From Mesorhizobium sp. WSM3860 (GTDB lineage: Bacteria > Pseudomonadota > Alphaproteobacteria > Rhizobiales > Rhizobiaceae), in contig NZ_NSGF01000002.1 of assembly GCF_002294995.1 (NCBI RefSeq), forward strand, positions 310,001 through 374,000: DNA of 64,000 nucleotides, in the 5' to 3' direction. A program made the position numbers and the translations under genes. The notes beneath the pieces were generated by a model. It was not told where the DNA came from. It searched no databases and saw nothing but the letters and a program-made list of their open reading frames with translations. Position 1 is the first letter of the stretch, and each line of letters starts with the position of its first letter. Below are positions 47,917 to 57,114 of this stretch, one piece after another.

Positions 47917-48240
47917 ATGGGCATTTCCTTGTGGTCCCCCACCGACAATTATAAATGCATAGAGTTTTAATAAAAGTTTAGGGGCAACTGCATTAGTTAT
48001 TGCTAATGCGCACCCTTCCGAAGGTTTGAAGCGCCGAAAGCCAGAGCTCGATCGACGTGCGCAACACGTATGACCTTAACCTTTTGTTATGCACTGGGCT
48101 GACGCGTCTCCCGGCCTGCGCGGCGTTTCGGGTGTGCCCATCAAATCTGTGGGAAAGCTGCATCGAAACTGCTGAGGCGCGCCAAGGCGGCTTCGGCATC
48201 GCCGAATACGACCGGCGGACCGACGCAACGGAGGTCCGCC
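47917..48240. other. Divergent gap between methyltransferase and BchE-like genes
   Basis: This 324-base gap is strongly AT-rich on the methyltransferase side. On the minus strand TATAAT (complement of 47948-47953) is a perfect -10. The inverted repeat GCATTAG-TTATTG-CTAATGC (47990-48009) lies upstream of it, a likely operator. On the plus side only CGGAGG (48229-48234), the ribosome site of the BchE-like gene, stands out. Confidence 0.5.
47990..48009. promoter_or_regulatory. Inverted repeat upstream of PhcB-like methyltransferase
   Basis: GCATTAG (47990-47996) and CTAATGC (48003-48009) are perfect arms around TTATTG, about 37 bases upstream of the methyltransferase -10 (47948-47953) and 74 bases from its start codon. 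The spacing fits a helix-turn-helix dimer site. The regulator is unknown. Confidence 0.4.
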
Positions 48241-49809
48241 ATGAACATCGTGCTGGTCAACCCGCCGCATACAGCCATCGGCAGCCGCGTGCCCGACGAT
48301 CACCTGCCGCCTTTGGGTCTGCTGGCGGTCGGCGGTCCGCTGCTCGATGCGGGCCATCGGGTGCGCCTGGTCGATGCGGAGTTTGGGCCGATGCCGCTTT
48401 CCACGCTCGTCGATGAGGCGCTGAGCGACAATCCGGATTTCGTCCTCATCGGCCATTCCGGCTCGACCTCGGCGCATCCGACCGCGCTGCGGATCGCGGA
48501 AATGATCAAGGCCCGCGCGCCCGGGGTCATCATCCTCTATGGCGGCGTTTTCCCGACCTATCACTGGCGCGACGTGCTCGCCGCAACCGAGGTCTTCGAC
48601 TTCATCGTGCGCGGCGAGGGCGAGGCGACCGCGCTGGCGCTGGTCGAGGCGCTGGAAAAGCGCCGACCGGTGTCGGGTGTCGCCGGCATCGCCTACCGCG
48701 ACGATTGCGGCCGACCCTTTGCGACACCGCCGGCAATGACGATTACCGATCTCGACGCCTGTCGCGTCGGCTGGGAGCTGATCGACCATGGCCGCTACAG
48801 CTATTGGGGCGGCAAGCGCGCCGTGGTCATGCAGTTCTCGCGCGGCTGTCCGCATCTGTGCAACTATTGCGGCCAGCGCGGCTTCTGGACCCGCTGGCGG
48901 CATCGCGATCCCGTCAGCTTCGCCAAGGAGATCGCCTGGCTGCACCGCGAGCACGGCGTCGAGCTGGTCAATCTGGCCGACGAGAACCCGACCTCCTCGA
49001 AGAAGGCCTGGCGCGCCTTTCTCGATGCCATGATCGGCGAGAACGTGCCGGTGCTGATCGTCGGCTCGACGCGCGCCGACGATATCGTGCGCGATGCCGA
49101 TATCCTGCACCTTTATCGCAAGGCCGGCGTCATCCGCTGGCTGCTCGGCATGGAGAACACCGACGAGGCCACACTGTCGCTGATCCGCAAGGGCGGCAGC
49201 ACCAAGTCCGACCGCGAGGCGATCCGGCTGCTTCGCCGGCACGGCATATTGTCCATGGCGACCTGGGTCGCCGGCTTCGAGGATGAGGGTTTTCGCGATC
49301 TCTGGCGCGGCTTTCGCCAGCTCATCGCCTATGATCCCGACCAGATCCAGGCGCTCTATGTGACGCCGCATCGCTGGACGCCGTTCTTCCGCATCGCCAA
49401 GGGTCGCAAGGTGATCCAGAAGGACGTCCGGCTCTGGGACTACAAGCACCAGGTGCTGCATATGACCCGGCTGCAACCGTGGATGCTGTTCTTCGCCGTC
49501 AAGCTGATCGAGCTTGCCGTGCAGTCACGGCCGAAAGCGCTGGCGCGGATCCTTTTCCATCCGGACCCGGAGCAGCGGCATTCGATGCGCTGGTATACCA
49601 GGATGGGCCGCCGCGTCTGGTTCCGCGAGGTCTGGGGCTTTCTGGTCCGCGATCGCCGCGTGGCGGACGGCCCGACGCTTGCCGAATTCTGGGGCGCGCC
49701 GCAGGACGCCGAGGAGGAGTCGATGGCCTTTCAGCGCCCGGCGCGCAAGCCGGCCATGTTCGTCATGGAAGATCGGCGGATCGCGGAAAGCAGAAGGCCA
49801 GCCGGCTAA
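48241..49809 (+). CDS. B12-binding-domain radical SAM protein, BchE-like
   Basis: A 522-residue radical SAM enzyme. The N-terminal Rossmann (cobalamin-binding-type) domain covers about 1-150. The cluster motif CPHLCNYC is at C203, C207 and C210 (CxxxCxxC). RGCPHLCNYCGQRGFW, ADENPTSSKK and a C-terminal region with FHPDPEQRHSMRWY parallel BchE, the anaerobic Mg-protoporphyrin monomethyl ester cyclase of phototrophs. No other bacteriochlorophyll gene lies in the window, so the substrate may differ. CGGAGG precedes the ATG. Confidence 0.82.
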   Translation: MNIVLVNPPHTAIGSRVPDDHLPPLGLLAVGGPLLDAGHRVRLVDAEFGPMPLSTLVDEALSDNPDFVLIGHSGSTSAHPTALRIAEMIKARAPGVIILYGGVFPTYHWRDVLAATEVFDFIVRGEGEATALALVEALEKRRPVSGVAGIAYRDDCGRPFATPPAMTITDLDACRVGWELIDHGRYSYWGGKRAVVMQFSRGCPHLCNYCGQRGFWTRWRHRDPVSFAKEIAWLHREHGVELVNLADENPTSSKKAWRAFLDAMIGENVPVLIVGSTRADDIVRDADILHLYRKAGVIRWLLGMENTDEATLSLIRKGGSTKSDREAIRLLRRHGILSMATWVAGFEDEGFRDLWRGFRQLIAYDPDQIQALYVTPHRWTPFFRIAKGRKVIQKDVRLWDYKHQVLHMTRLQPWMLFFAVKLIELAVQSRPKALARILFHPDPEQRHSMRWYTRMGRRVWFREVWGFLVRDRRVADGPTLAEFWGAPQDAEEESMAFQRPARKPAMFVMEDRRIAESRRPAG

Positions 49810-49815
49810 TAATTG

Positions 49816-50709
49816 CTACGGCACGATCAGCGTGCCGGCCCCGTGCTCGGTGAACAGCTCGAGCAGCACCGAATGCGGCGTCTTGCCGTTGAGGATGACG
49901 ACGCCTTCGACGCCGCGCTCGATCGCCTCGATGCAGGTCTCGACCTTCGGGATCATGCCGCCCGATATCGTGCCGTCCTTGATCAGCGCCTTGGCCTCGG
50001 CGACCGTCAGCTCGTCGATCAGCTGCTTGTTCTTGTCGAGCACGCCGGGCACGTCGGTCAGGAACAAGAGGCGCGAGGCGCGGCAGGCGCCGGCGATGGC
50101 GCCGGCAAAAGTATCGGCGTTGATGTTGTAGGTATGGCCGTCGCGGCCGGGCGCCACCGGCGCCAGCACCGGGATCATCTCGGAACGGGCCAGCAGGTCG
50201 AGCAGCGTGCGGTCGACCTCGACCGGCTCGCCGACAAAACCGAGATCCAGCACCCGCTCGATATTGGAATCCGGGTCGATCATGGTCTTGCGCGCCTTTT
50301 CGGCAAAGACCATGTTGCCGTCTTTGCCGCAGAGCCCGATCGCCCATTCGCCTTCGGCGTTGATCAGCGCCACGATTTCCTTGTTGATCGAGCCGGCCAG
50401 CACCATCTCGACGATCTCGACTGTCTTCTGGTCGGTGACGCGCAGGCCGCCCTCGAACTTGGATTCGATGCCCATCTTGTTGAGCATCGCGCCGATCTGC
50501 GGGCCGCCGCCGTGAACGACGATCGGATTGACGCCGGACTGTTTGAGCAGCGCGATGTCGCGGGCAAAGGCCTTGCCGAGATCGTTGTCGCCCATGGCAT
50601 GGCCGCCATACTTCACCACCACGGTCTTGTTCTCGTAGCGCTGCATATAGGGCAGCGCTCTGGAAAGCAGCGCGGCCTGCATTTCGGCGTTGGCGGCGAT
50701 GTCCGTCAT
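49816..50709 (-). CDS. argB: Acetylglutamate kinase
   Basis: Phosphorylates N-acetyl-L-glutamate in arginine synthesis. In the 297-residue protein the phosphate loop is VVKYGGHAM near 30 (catalytic Lys), [13 protein letters not shown] near 65, and the ATP-binding [12 protein letters not shown] near 205. An N-terminal extension suggests the hexameric, arginine-inhibited type. The ATG at 50709 has a purine-rich GGGGAAAAG upstream. It converges with the BchE-like gene, 6 bases apart, and lacks its usual neighbour engB. Confidence 0.97.
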   Translation of the reverse strand: MTDIAANAEMQAALLSRALPYMQRYENKTVVVKYGGHAMGDNDLGKAFARDIALLKQSGVNPIVVHGGGPQIGAMLNKMGIESKFEGGLRVTDQKTVEIVEMVLAGSINKEIVALINAEGEWAIGLCGKDGNMVFAEKARKTMIDPDSNIERVLDLGFVGEPVEVDRTLLDLLARSEMIPVLAPVAPGRDGHTYNINADTFAGAIAGACRASRLLFLTDVPGVLDKNKQLIDELTVAEAKALIKDGTISGGMIPKVETCIEAIERGVEGVVILNGKTPHSVLLELFTEHGAGTLIVP

Positions 50710-50913
50710 CGGTGCTTTTCCCCAGCTGGTCAATGCAGGTCGCTCAAAAGCGCGCAGCGGTTTTGGCTGAACGACATGCATCAAAACAAGGACTAAAGCG
50801 GGTCGCTTGAATCCGTTTCCTCGCGACGCGCTTTATGTGGCGGCCTCTTAGCGGGAAATGCCGTAGGCCGCAAACGGCTTTGCGGTCGCAATAACGAAAT
50901 CGTGCATGGGTTT

Positions 50914-52410
50914 CTAAGCTGGCACCTTGAGCGGTGCGCGGCGCTTCAGCCATCCCGAAATCTTCTCCATCTGCGCGGCGAGCGATAAAAGCGTCTCCTC
51001 ATCGCCGGGCCGCCCCGCGGCCTGGATGCCGAGCGGCAGGCCGTCGGCGGTGACATGCACCGGCAGCGCGATCGAGGGCTGGCCGCTGACATTGTGGATC
51101 GCCGGCCAGGGAGTGAACCACAGGCTCTTGTCCATCAGCTGGCCGAAAAACGATCTGATCCTGAGCAGCCCGGTAAGATGCAATTTGTCGAGGAGGTTCT
51201 CGACGAGCTCGTCGGCGCCGTTCGGGTCCATCGCGCCGCAGGCGAGCGGCGGGTGCGCAATGATCGGCATCAGCACGGCATCGAAGCGCGCGGTGTCTTC
51301 AATCATCTGCCGCGCGGTGGCGTTGAGCCGCTGCACGGCGTCATAGACCTCGCCGGCGGACAGCATTTCGCCGAGGCGGCCGAGCACGCGCGTCGCACGT
51401 TCGACCTCGCCGGTCACCGGACGGCCGACGCGCTTCGCCTCGGCACGCATCATGCCTGCGACGGCCGAGGCGACGCTCTTGCAGAAATCGGCGATGAAGT
51501 CGCGACCGACATAGGGCAGGTCGATCTCTTCCACCGTGTGCCCGCCCTCGCGCGCCAGCGCCACCGCGGTGTCCAGCGCTTCGATCGTCTCACCCGAGAT
51601 CGGCAGGCCGAGCGGCGATTTGCGGTAGACCGCGAGGCTGAGCTTGCCAGGATCGCGCGCCGCTGCGGCGGCGAAGGCGCCCTTGGGCTCCCGCGCCGCA
51701 TAAGGCGACAGCGGATCGGCGCCGTGCGTCAGGTCGAGCAGGAGGGCTGTGTCGCGCACCGAGCGGCTGACCGCATGGTCGACGACCATGCCGTACCAGC
51801 TCTCGCTGGTGAGCGGCGTCAGCGGCACCCGGCCGCGCGAGGTCTTGAGCCCGACCAAGCCGCTGCAGGCCGAAGGCACCCGGATCGAGCCGCCGCCGTC
51901 CGAAGCGTGCGCCGCCGGCACCACGCCGGCCGCGACGAGCGCCGCCGAACCGCCGGACGAGCCGCCGGTGGTGTGACCGGTGTTCCAGGGGTTGCGGGTG
52001 ATGCCGAAGCGGGCCGATTCGGTCATCAGCCGCAGCCCATGCTCGGGCGAGGTGCTGGTGGCGATCGGGATCAGGCCCGCGGCCAGATAGCGCTCGACCA
52101 TCACCGAGTTGAAATCGGCCGTGAAGGCCGCAATGCGGCTGCCGCCATGGATCGGCACGCCCTTGATGCCGATGCCGAGATCCTTCAGCGCGAAGGGCAC
52201 GCCGGCGAGCGGCAGCTTGCGATCGACCGCCTTCGCCCGCGCCCTGGCGGCTTCATAGAGCGGCGTGGCTATGGCGTTGATGTCGGGTCCTGTCGCCTCG
52301 GCGCGGGCGATCGCGGCGTCGACCAGCTCCTGCGGCGAGACTTCCCCCTTGTGGACGAGCTCGGCAAGTCCGGTCGCATCCTGTTCCCAAAGCACGCGTT
52401 CGATCGACAT
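50914..52410 (-). CDS. Amidase (amidase signature family)
   Basis: A 498-residue serine hydrolase with the Ser-cisSer-Lys triad: Lys in FALKDLGIG near 80, then TTGGSSGGSAALVA near 160 holding the cis-Ser, and the nucleophile in SDGGGSIRVPSACSG near 180. Such enzymes cut small amides or carbamates in the cytosol; substrate unclear. AGGGGAG precedes the ATG at 52410; a start at 52488 is unlikely. It is upstream of argB on the same strand but 204 bases away and likely independent. Confidence 0.92.
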   Translation of the reverse strand: MSIERVLWEQDATGLAELVHKGEVSPQELVDAAIARAEATGPDINAIATPLYEAARARAKAVDRKLPLAGVPFALKDLGIGIKGVPIHGGSRIAAFTADFNSVMVERYLAAGLIPIATSTSPEHGLRLMTESARFGITRNPWNTGHTTGGSSGGSAALVAAGVVPAAHASDGGGSIRVPSACSGLVGLKTSRGRVPLTPLTSESWYGMVVDHAVSRSVRDTALLLDLTHGADPLSPYAAREPKGAFAAAAARDPGKLSLAVYRKSPLGLPISGETIEALDTAVALAREGGHTVEEIDLPYVGRDFIADFCKSVASAVAGMMRAEAKRVGRPVTGEVERATRVLGRLGEMLSAGEVYDAVQRLNATARQMIEDTARFDAVLMPIIAHPPLACGAMDPNGADELVENLLDKLHLTGLLRIRSFFGQLMDKSLWFTPWPAIHNVSGQPSIALPVHVTADGLPLGIQAAGRPGDEETLLSLAAQMEKISGWLKRRAPLKVPA

Positions 52411-52586
52411 CGCCGCTCCCCTGTTTTGGCGAAGGCTATCGCATGAAGCCGCAAATCGAAATCCGGATTTGCGTTGTTCATCTCGCATCGGGGAAGATCA
52501 CTTCACGTACTGACGCCGCGGCAGCCTTGGGTGGACAACACCGCCCGCGCCGTTGCAAATAGATCGCAATCTTCTAATTTGCCTGC

Positions 52587-53126
52587 ATGGGGCCTCAGGA
52601 CATCAGCAAGCTGATCGTCCGGACTTCGATGAAGGACCGGGCTGCGTTCGATCTGCTCTACAAGCAGACCAGCGGGAAACTTTTCGGCGTCTGCCTTCGT
52701 GTATTGAGGGACAGGAGCGAGGCGGAAGAAGCGCTGCAGGAGGTCTTCGTCAAGATCTGGACCAAGGCCGATCGTTTCGCGGTTTCCGATCTCAGCCCGA
52801 TTTCCTGGCTGGTGGCCATTGCGCGCAACCATGCGATCGACCGCATCAGGACGCGGCGCGGTCCTTCCGCCAACATCGATGCAGCCCTCGAGATCGCCGA
52901 TCCGGCGCCGGGGCCTGAGGCCATGGCTGTCGCGGGCGGCGAGACCGAACGCATCTACCATTGCCTCGACGAATTGGAGAAAGACCGGGCGGCGGCGGTC
53001 CGGGGCGCCTATCTCAACGGCGAAAGCTATGCCGAGCTGGCGGAGCGGCACAAGGTTCCGCTGAACACGATGCGGACCTGGCTGCGGCGAAGCTTGCTCA
53101 AACTGAGAGAATGCCTGGAAAGATGA
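52587..53126 (+). CDS. ECF-type RNA polymerase sigma factor
   Basis: A 179-residue sigma-70 family factor with region 2 (FDLLYKQTSGKLFGVCLRVL, then EEALQEVFVKIWTKADRF) and region 4 (ESYAELAERHKVPLNTMRTWLRRSLLKLRECL, with the helix-turn-helix). It lacks regions 1 and 3, as ECF factors do. The next gene, overlapping by ATGA, is its anti-sigma factor. No good Shine-Dalgarno precedes the ATG, so the start is unsure by a few codons. Confidence 0.93.
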   Translation: MGPQDISKLIVRTSMKDRAAFDLLYKQTSGKLFGVCLRVLRDRSEAEEALQEVFVKIWTKADRFAVSDLSPISWLVAIARNHAIDRIRTRRGPSANIDAALEIADPAPGPEAMAVAGGETERIYHCLDELEKDRAAAVRGAYLNGESYAELAERHKVPLNTMRTWLRRSLLKLRECLER

Positions 53127-53845
53127 CGCTGGCGGAAGACAACGGACCGGAACGTGGAGGCGACGACCTGCTCGCCGCCGAATACGCTCTCGGCGTTCTG
53201 GCAGCCGACGAACGCCAGATCGCCTCCCGCCGCATCGATACCGAGGCGGGTTTTGCCCGCCTGGTCGATGCCTGGGAAGCCCATTTCGCGCCGATGGCGG
53301 CCGCCTACGCTGCGGTCGAGCCGCCGGCTTCGGTCAAGGCGGCGATCGACCGGCGGCTGTTTGCCTCATCAGTGGCCACCCCCGCCGCGCCCAGCACCGG
53401 CCTGCTGGGGAGCCTCGCCTTCTGGCGCGGGCTTGCCGCCGCCGCGCTTGCCGCTTTGGCCGTCTTTGTCGCCCTGCCTCTCGTCAATCCGCCGTTGCCG
53501 CAGCCCGAGACCAGGCTGGTCGCCTCGCTCGCCGCCGACAACAGCAACGTCAAATACCTCGCTATCTATGACGCGGCCCGCCAGGAGGTCGGCCTCTCGC
53601 TGGTTTCCGGCGAACGCGGCGCCGGCAAGGATTTCGAGCTGTGGATGATCGAGGGCAAGAATGCGCCGGTATCGATGGGCGTCATCCCGGCCGGTCAGAC
53701 CGCGCGCATGGCCGTCACGCCGGCCGTGCAGGAGAAGCTGGCGCAAGGCGCCGTGCTCGCCGTCAGTCTCGAGCCGGCCGGCGGTTCGCCGACCGGCCAG
53801 CCGACCGGCCCCGTCGTCGCCGCGGGCGATCTGAAGGGCATCTGA
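53123..53845 (+). CDS. Anti-sigma factor, RskA family
   Basis: A 240-residue membrane anti-sigma factor. The cytosolic anti-sigma domain (residues 1-90, AAEYALGVLAADERQIASRR) is followed by one transmembrane helix (LAAAALAALAVFVALPLV near 113-130) and a periplasmic domain of about 105 residues (DFELWMIEGKNAPVSMGVIP). It should hold the sigma factor inactive until an envelope signal arrives. ATG 53123 overlaps the sigma stop. Confidence 0.92.
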   Translation: MTLAEDNGPERGGDDLLAAEYALGVLAADERQIASRRIDTEAGFARLVDAWEAHFAPMAAAYAAVEPPASVKAAIDRRLFASSVATPAAPSTGLLGSLAFWRGLAAAALAALAVFVALPLVNPPLPQPETRLVASLAADNSNVKYLAIYDAARQEVGLSLVSGERGAGKDFELWMIEGKNAPVSMGVIPAGQTARMAVTPAVQEKLAQGAVLAVSLEPAGGSPTGQPTGPVVAAGDLKGI

Positions 53846-54054
53846 CCGACATTCGGAAAAGTATTGTAGACTAGCCGAAGTCTATCTACCCCGACATGTG
53901 TCGGCAGCAGTGCTTTCATGCGCTTAGACGCGATGCGATTGCGTCCAGGCCAACGAATAAAAAATCTTCGAGGTTCGCGAAACTAAGTTTTTGATGCCTC
54001 GTATCTCCTCGCGTTCCCAACGATGGGGAAAAACAACCCGAGGAGATTGACAAA

Positions 54055-54612
54055 ATGCGTAAACTCGCCACCCTTCTGCTTGCCTCTACAATCGGCCTTT
54101 CCGCGTTTGGCGCCGTTGCCAATGCCGCCAATCCGATGGTCGGCGGCGCGCCGATGTATGCCAAGAAGAACATCATCGAGAATGCCGTCAATTCGAAGGA
54201 CCACACCACGCTGGTCGCCGCCGTCAAGGCCGCCGGTCTCGTCGACACGCTGCAGACCCCCGGTCCCTTCACCGTCTTTGCCCCGACCAACGAGGCCTTC
54301 GCTGCACTTCCGGCCGGCACCGTCGAGACGCTGCTCAAGCCCGAGAACAAGGACAAGCTGACCAAGATACTCACCTGCCATGTCATTGCCGCCAAGGCGC
54401 TGGCCGCCGACGTCGCCAAGATGGCTAAGGCCGATGGCGGTGCGCATGAGGTCAAGACCGTCGGCGGCTGCGCCCTGACGCTGAAGTCGGAGGAGGGCAA
54501 GGTCACGGTGACCGACGAGAACGGCAACGTCGCCCATGTCACGATCGCCGACGTGCGCCAGTCGAACGGCGTCATCCACGTCGTCGACAAGGTTCTTCTG
54601 CCGAAGATGTAA
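54055..54612 (+). CDS. Exported fasciclin (FAS1) domain protein
   Basis: A 185-residue protein with a Sec signal peptide (KLATLLLASTIGLSAFGAVANA, cut near residue 24) and one fasciclin domain: FTVFAPTNEAFAALPAGTVETLL near 78-100, LTCHVIAAKAL near 122 and a final GVIHVVDKVLLP. These are periplasmic or surface adhesion proteins; in Rhizobium and related bacteria such proteins take part in symbiosis and biofilm. GAGGAG is 9 bases before the ATG. It is 209 bases downstream of the anti-sigma gene and is a plausible sigma target. Confidence 0.93.
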   Translation: MRKLATLLLASTIGLSAFGAVANAANPMVGGAPMYAKKNIIENAVNSKDHTTLVAAVKAAGLVDTLQTPGPFTVFAPTNEAFAALPAGTVETLLKPENKDKLTKILTCHVIAAKALAADVAKMAKADGGAHEVKTVGGCALTLKSEEGKVTVTDENGNVAHVTIADVRQSNGVIHVVDKVLLPKM

Positions 54613-54807
54613 CAAAGCGCGTGCGGCCGGCGAAGTGAGGTATGTCCGCGCCGGCCGCACGGTCTTCCTCCGACGATCAGTGCTGCCGTCAAGCTCCGCT
54701 CCGCATCGCCAGGGCTTGGGTCGACGCGAGGTGGCGCGCGCATCGTCACCGGCTTTTGCTTTTCCGGCGGCGTCCTAGTTTGTAAGATCACGTCAGGAGG
54801 AAAGGCC

Positions 54808-55305
54808 ATGAACCGTCGCGACTTTCTCTGGAGCGGTGCCACTGCCCTCGCAATCGGAACCGGAGCGGCGTTGCGCATGGGCGGCGCGAAGCCGGCTCTG
54901 GCCGGCGAGACCTTCGAGGTCACCAAGACCGATGCCGAATGGCACGCCATCCTTTCGGATGCCGCCTTCGACGTGCTGCGCAGAGAAGGCACCGAATATC
55001 CGGGCACCAGCCCGCTGCTCAACGAACACCGCAAGGGCATCTTCGCCTGCGCCGGCTGCGACCTGCCGGTCTATCCGTCGGAAACGAAGTTCGATTCCGG
55101 CACCGGCTGGCCGAGCTTCTGGCAGGAGATCCCCAATGCCATCGGCAAGACCGAAGACCGTTCGCTCGGCATGACGCGGACCGAGGTGCATTGCCGCCGC
55201 TGCGGCGGTCATCTCGGCCATGTCTTCGACGACGGCCCGCCGCCAACCGGCCTGCGCCACTGCATCAACGGCGTGGCGCTGACCTTCAAGCCCGCCGCGG
55301 CTTGA
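54808..55305 (+). CDS. msrB: Tat-exported peptide-methionine (R)-S-oxide reductase
   Basis: Reduces methionine-R-sulfoxide residues. The 165-residue protein starts NRRDFLWSGATALAIGTGA, a clear Tat signal, so it acts in the periplasm. Zinc-binding CxxC pairs are C81/C84 and C129/C132; the catalytic Cys is C152 in LRHCINGVALTF, with GTGWPSFW at 98-105. AGGAGGAAAGG precedes the ATG. It follows the sigma/anti-sigma/fasciclin genes and fits an envelope oxidative-damage response. Confidence 0.95.
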   Translation: MNRRDFLWSGATALAIGTGAALRMGGAKPALAGETFEVTKTDAEWHAILSDAAFDVLRREGTEYPGTSPLLNEHRKGIFACAGCDLPVYPSETKFDSGTGWPSFWQEIPNAIGKTEDRSLGMTRTEVHCRRCGGHLGHVFDDGPPPTGLRHCINGVALTFKPAAA

Positions 55306-55330
55306 GCGGACTGCGATCTGTCCAAAGAAA

Positions 55331-55364
55331 TGACCCCGGAAATCGGCGACGATTTCCGGGGTCA
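55331..55364. terminator. Strong hairpin between msrB and emrB
   Basis: Perfect 15-base arms TGACCCCGGAAATCG (55331-55345) and CGATTTCCGGGGTCA (55350-55364) enclose GCGA. It lies between convergent genes and is symmetric, so it likely ends both transcripts, though neither side has a long T run. Confidence 0.6.
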
Positions 55365-55398
55365 CGCGTTGAGGACGCCAGGCGGGGGTTCCGGCTCC

Positions 55399-56994
55399 TC
55401 AATGGCCTCCACCGCCACCGCCGCCTTGCTGGGCCGGCTTGTTGATGAACAGCACGAAAAATCCGAGCGAGGCGAACAGCACGGTCAGCATCATGAACAC
55501 GTCCATGAAGGACAGCAGCGCCGCCTGCTGCTGCACCATGCCGGACAGCTTCGAAATGGCCGCGGTCGTGGCATCGAGGCCGGCGTTTTGCTGGAAGTTC
55601 AGCGTCATGTTCTGCAGCTTGGCCTGCGCCGCCTCGCTGCCCCACTGCACATGCTCGGAAAGCCTTGCATAGTGGAAGGCATTGCGGTCGATCAGCACCG
55701 TGTTGATGACTGCCAGGCCGACGGCACCGCCGAGATTGCGAGTCAGGTTGAACAGGCCCGACGCATTCTTCAGCCGCTCCGGCGGCAGCGTGCCGAGCGC
55801 GATGTTGTTGATCGGCACCATGCACAGCATCATCGAGCAGCCGCGCAGGATCTGCGGGATCAAGAGCTCATAAAAATCCCAGTCGGCGGTGAGATGCGTC
55901 ATCCACCATGTGCCGGTGGCGAAGCCGATGAAGCCGATCATCATCATCAGCCTGAGATCGATCTTGTTCGACAGGATGCCGGCAACGGGCGCGGTGAAGA
56001 ACATCGCCAGGCCGCTGACGAACAGCGCCTCGCCGATCATCATCGAATCGTAACCGCGGATGCGGCCGAGGAACACCGGATAGAGGTAGGTCAATCCGTA
56101 AAGGCCGATGCCGACGACGAAGGAAAACAGCGAGCCGAAGGCGAAATTGACGTTGCTGAAGGCGCGGAGATCGACGATCGGCTCCTCAGCGGTGAAGACG
56201 CGCCAGAAGAAGATGATACCGCCGATGGTCATGAGGATGGCGCAGGCAAAGACGGCCGGCTCCTGCAGCCAGTCATGGTTCGGGCCTTCCTCCAGCACGT
56301 ATTCCATGCAGCCGAGGAAGGCGGCCATGCCGATCAGGCCCCACCAGTCGAACTTGGAGAACAACTTGAGATTCGGCTTGTCGAAATCGATCAGCGACCA
56401 GGCAGCCGTCGCCACCAGTATGCCCGGCACGACATTGATCAGGAACAGCCAGTGCCAGGACATGGCGTGGCTGATATAGCCGCCCACCGTCGGGCCGATG
56501 GTCGGCGCCAGCGTCGCCACCAGGCCGATCATCGGCGAGACGACGGCGCGGCGCGACGGCGGGAAGATGGTGAAGGCGGCAGCGAACACGCTCGGAATCA
56601 TGCCGCCGCCGATAAAGCCCTGGATGGCGCGGTAGACGATCATCTGGTCGATGTTGGTGGCGGTCGCGGCAAGCGCGCTGGCTGCTGTGAAGCCGGCGGC
56701 CGCGGTCGTGAACAGCACGCGGGTCGACAGCATGCGGCTGAGGAAGCCCGACAGCGGGATCATCACCACTTCCGCGATCAGATACGCGGTCTGCACCCAC
56801 GGAATCTCGTCGGAGCTGGCGCTGAGGCCGGCCTGGATCTCGGCCAGCGATGCCGAGACGATCTGGATGTCGAGGATCGCCATGAACATGCCGAACACCA
56901 TCGCCAGGAAGGCGATGACGCGGCGCACAGGCATATGGTCGGCGGGTGCGGCGGCTGCCGGCCCTGCCCCTGCGGTAATGGTTGCGGTTGCCAT
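55399..56994 (-). CDS. emrB: DHA2 family MFS multidrug efflux permease
   Basis: A 531-residue protein with 14 predicted transmembrane helices, the DHA2/EmrB size. Motifs include RRVIAFLAMVFGMFMAILDIQIV in helix 1, QTAYLIAEVVMIPLSGFL, IYRAIQGFIGGGMIPSVFA and WRWLFLINV-like WHWLFLINVVPGI. The C-terminus is His-Gly rich. It works with the adaptor EmrA and an outer-membrane channel in drug or toxin export. GGGAGG precedes the ATG. It follows emrA by 120 bases, under the divergent TetR. Confidence 0.95.
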   Translation of the reverse strand: MATATITAGAGPAAAAPADHMPVRRVIAFLAMVFGMFMAILDIQIVSASLAEIQAGLSASSDEIPWVQTAYLIAEVVMIPLSGFLSRMLSTRVLFTTAAAGFTAASALAATATNIDQMIVYRAIQGFIGGGMIPSVFAAAFTIFPPSRRAVVSPMIGLVATLAPTIGPTVGGYISHAMSWHWLFLINVVPGILVATAAWSLIDFDKPNLKLFSKFDWWGLIGMAAFLGCMEYVLEEGPNHDWLQEPAVFACAILMTIGGIIFFWRVFTAEEPIVDLRAFSNVNFAFGSLFSFVVGIGLYGLTYLYPVFLGRIRGYDSMMIGEALFVSGLAMFFTAPVAGILSNKIDLRLMMMIGFIGFATGTWWMTHLTADWDFYELLIPQILRGCSMMLCMVPINNIALGTLPPERLKNASGLFNLTRNLGGAVGLAVINTVLIDRNAFHYARLSEHVQWGSEAAQAKLQNMTLNFQQNAGLDATTAAISKLSGMVQQQAALLSFMDVFMMLTVLFASLGFFVLFINKPAQQGGGGGGGH

Positions 56995-57114
56995 CTCATG
57001 GCCTCCCTACGGCAATTCCACGGAACGGTGCGCGGCGGTTTCCGCCCGGAACTGCGTCAAAACAGGCTGGGCGGCTCGGCGCTCAATTGGCCACCGGGCC
57101 GCCCCCCAAACTGC

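Noticed and set aside
50840..50871. GCGGCCT/AGGCCGC inverted repeat between argB and amidase as a terminator
   Set aside because: The loop is 18 bases and no T run follows on the minus strand; too weak to call.
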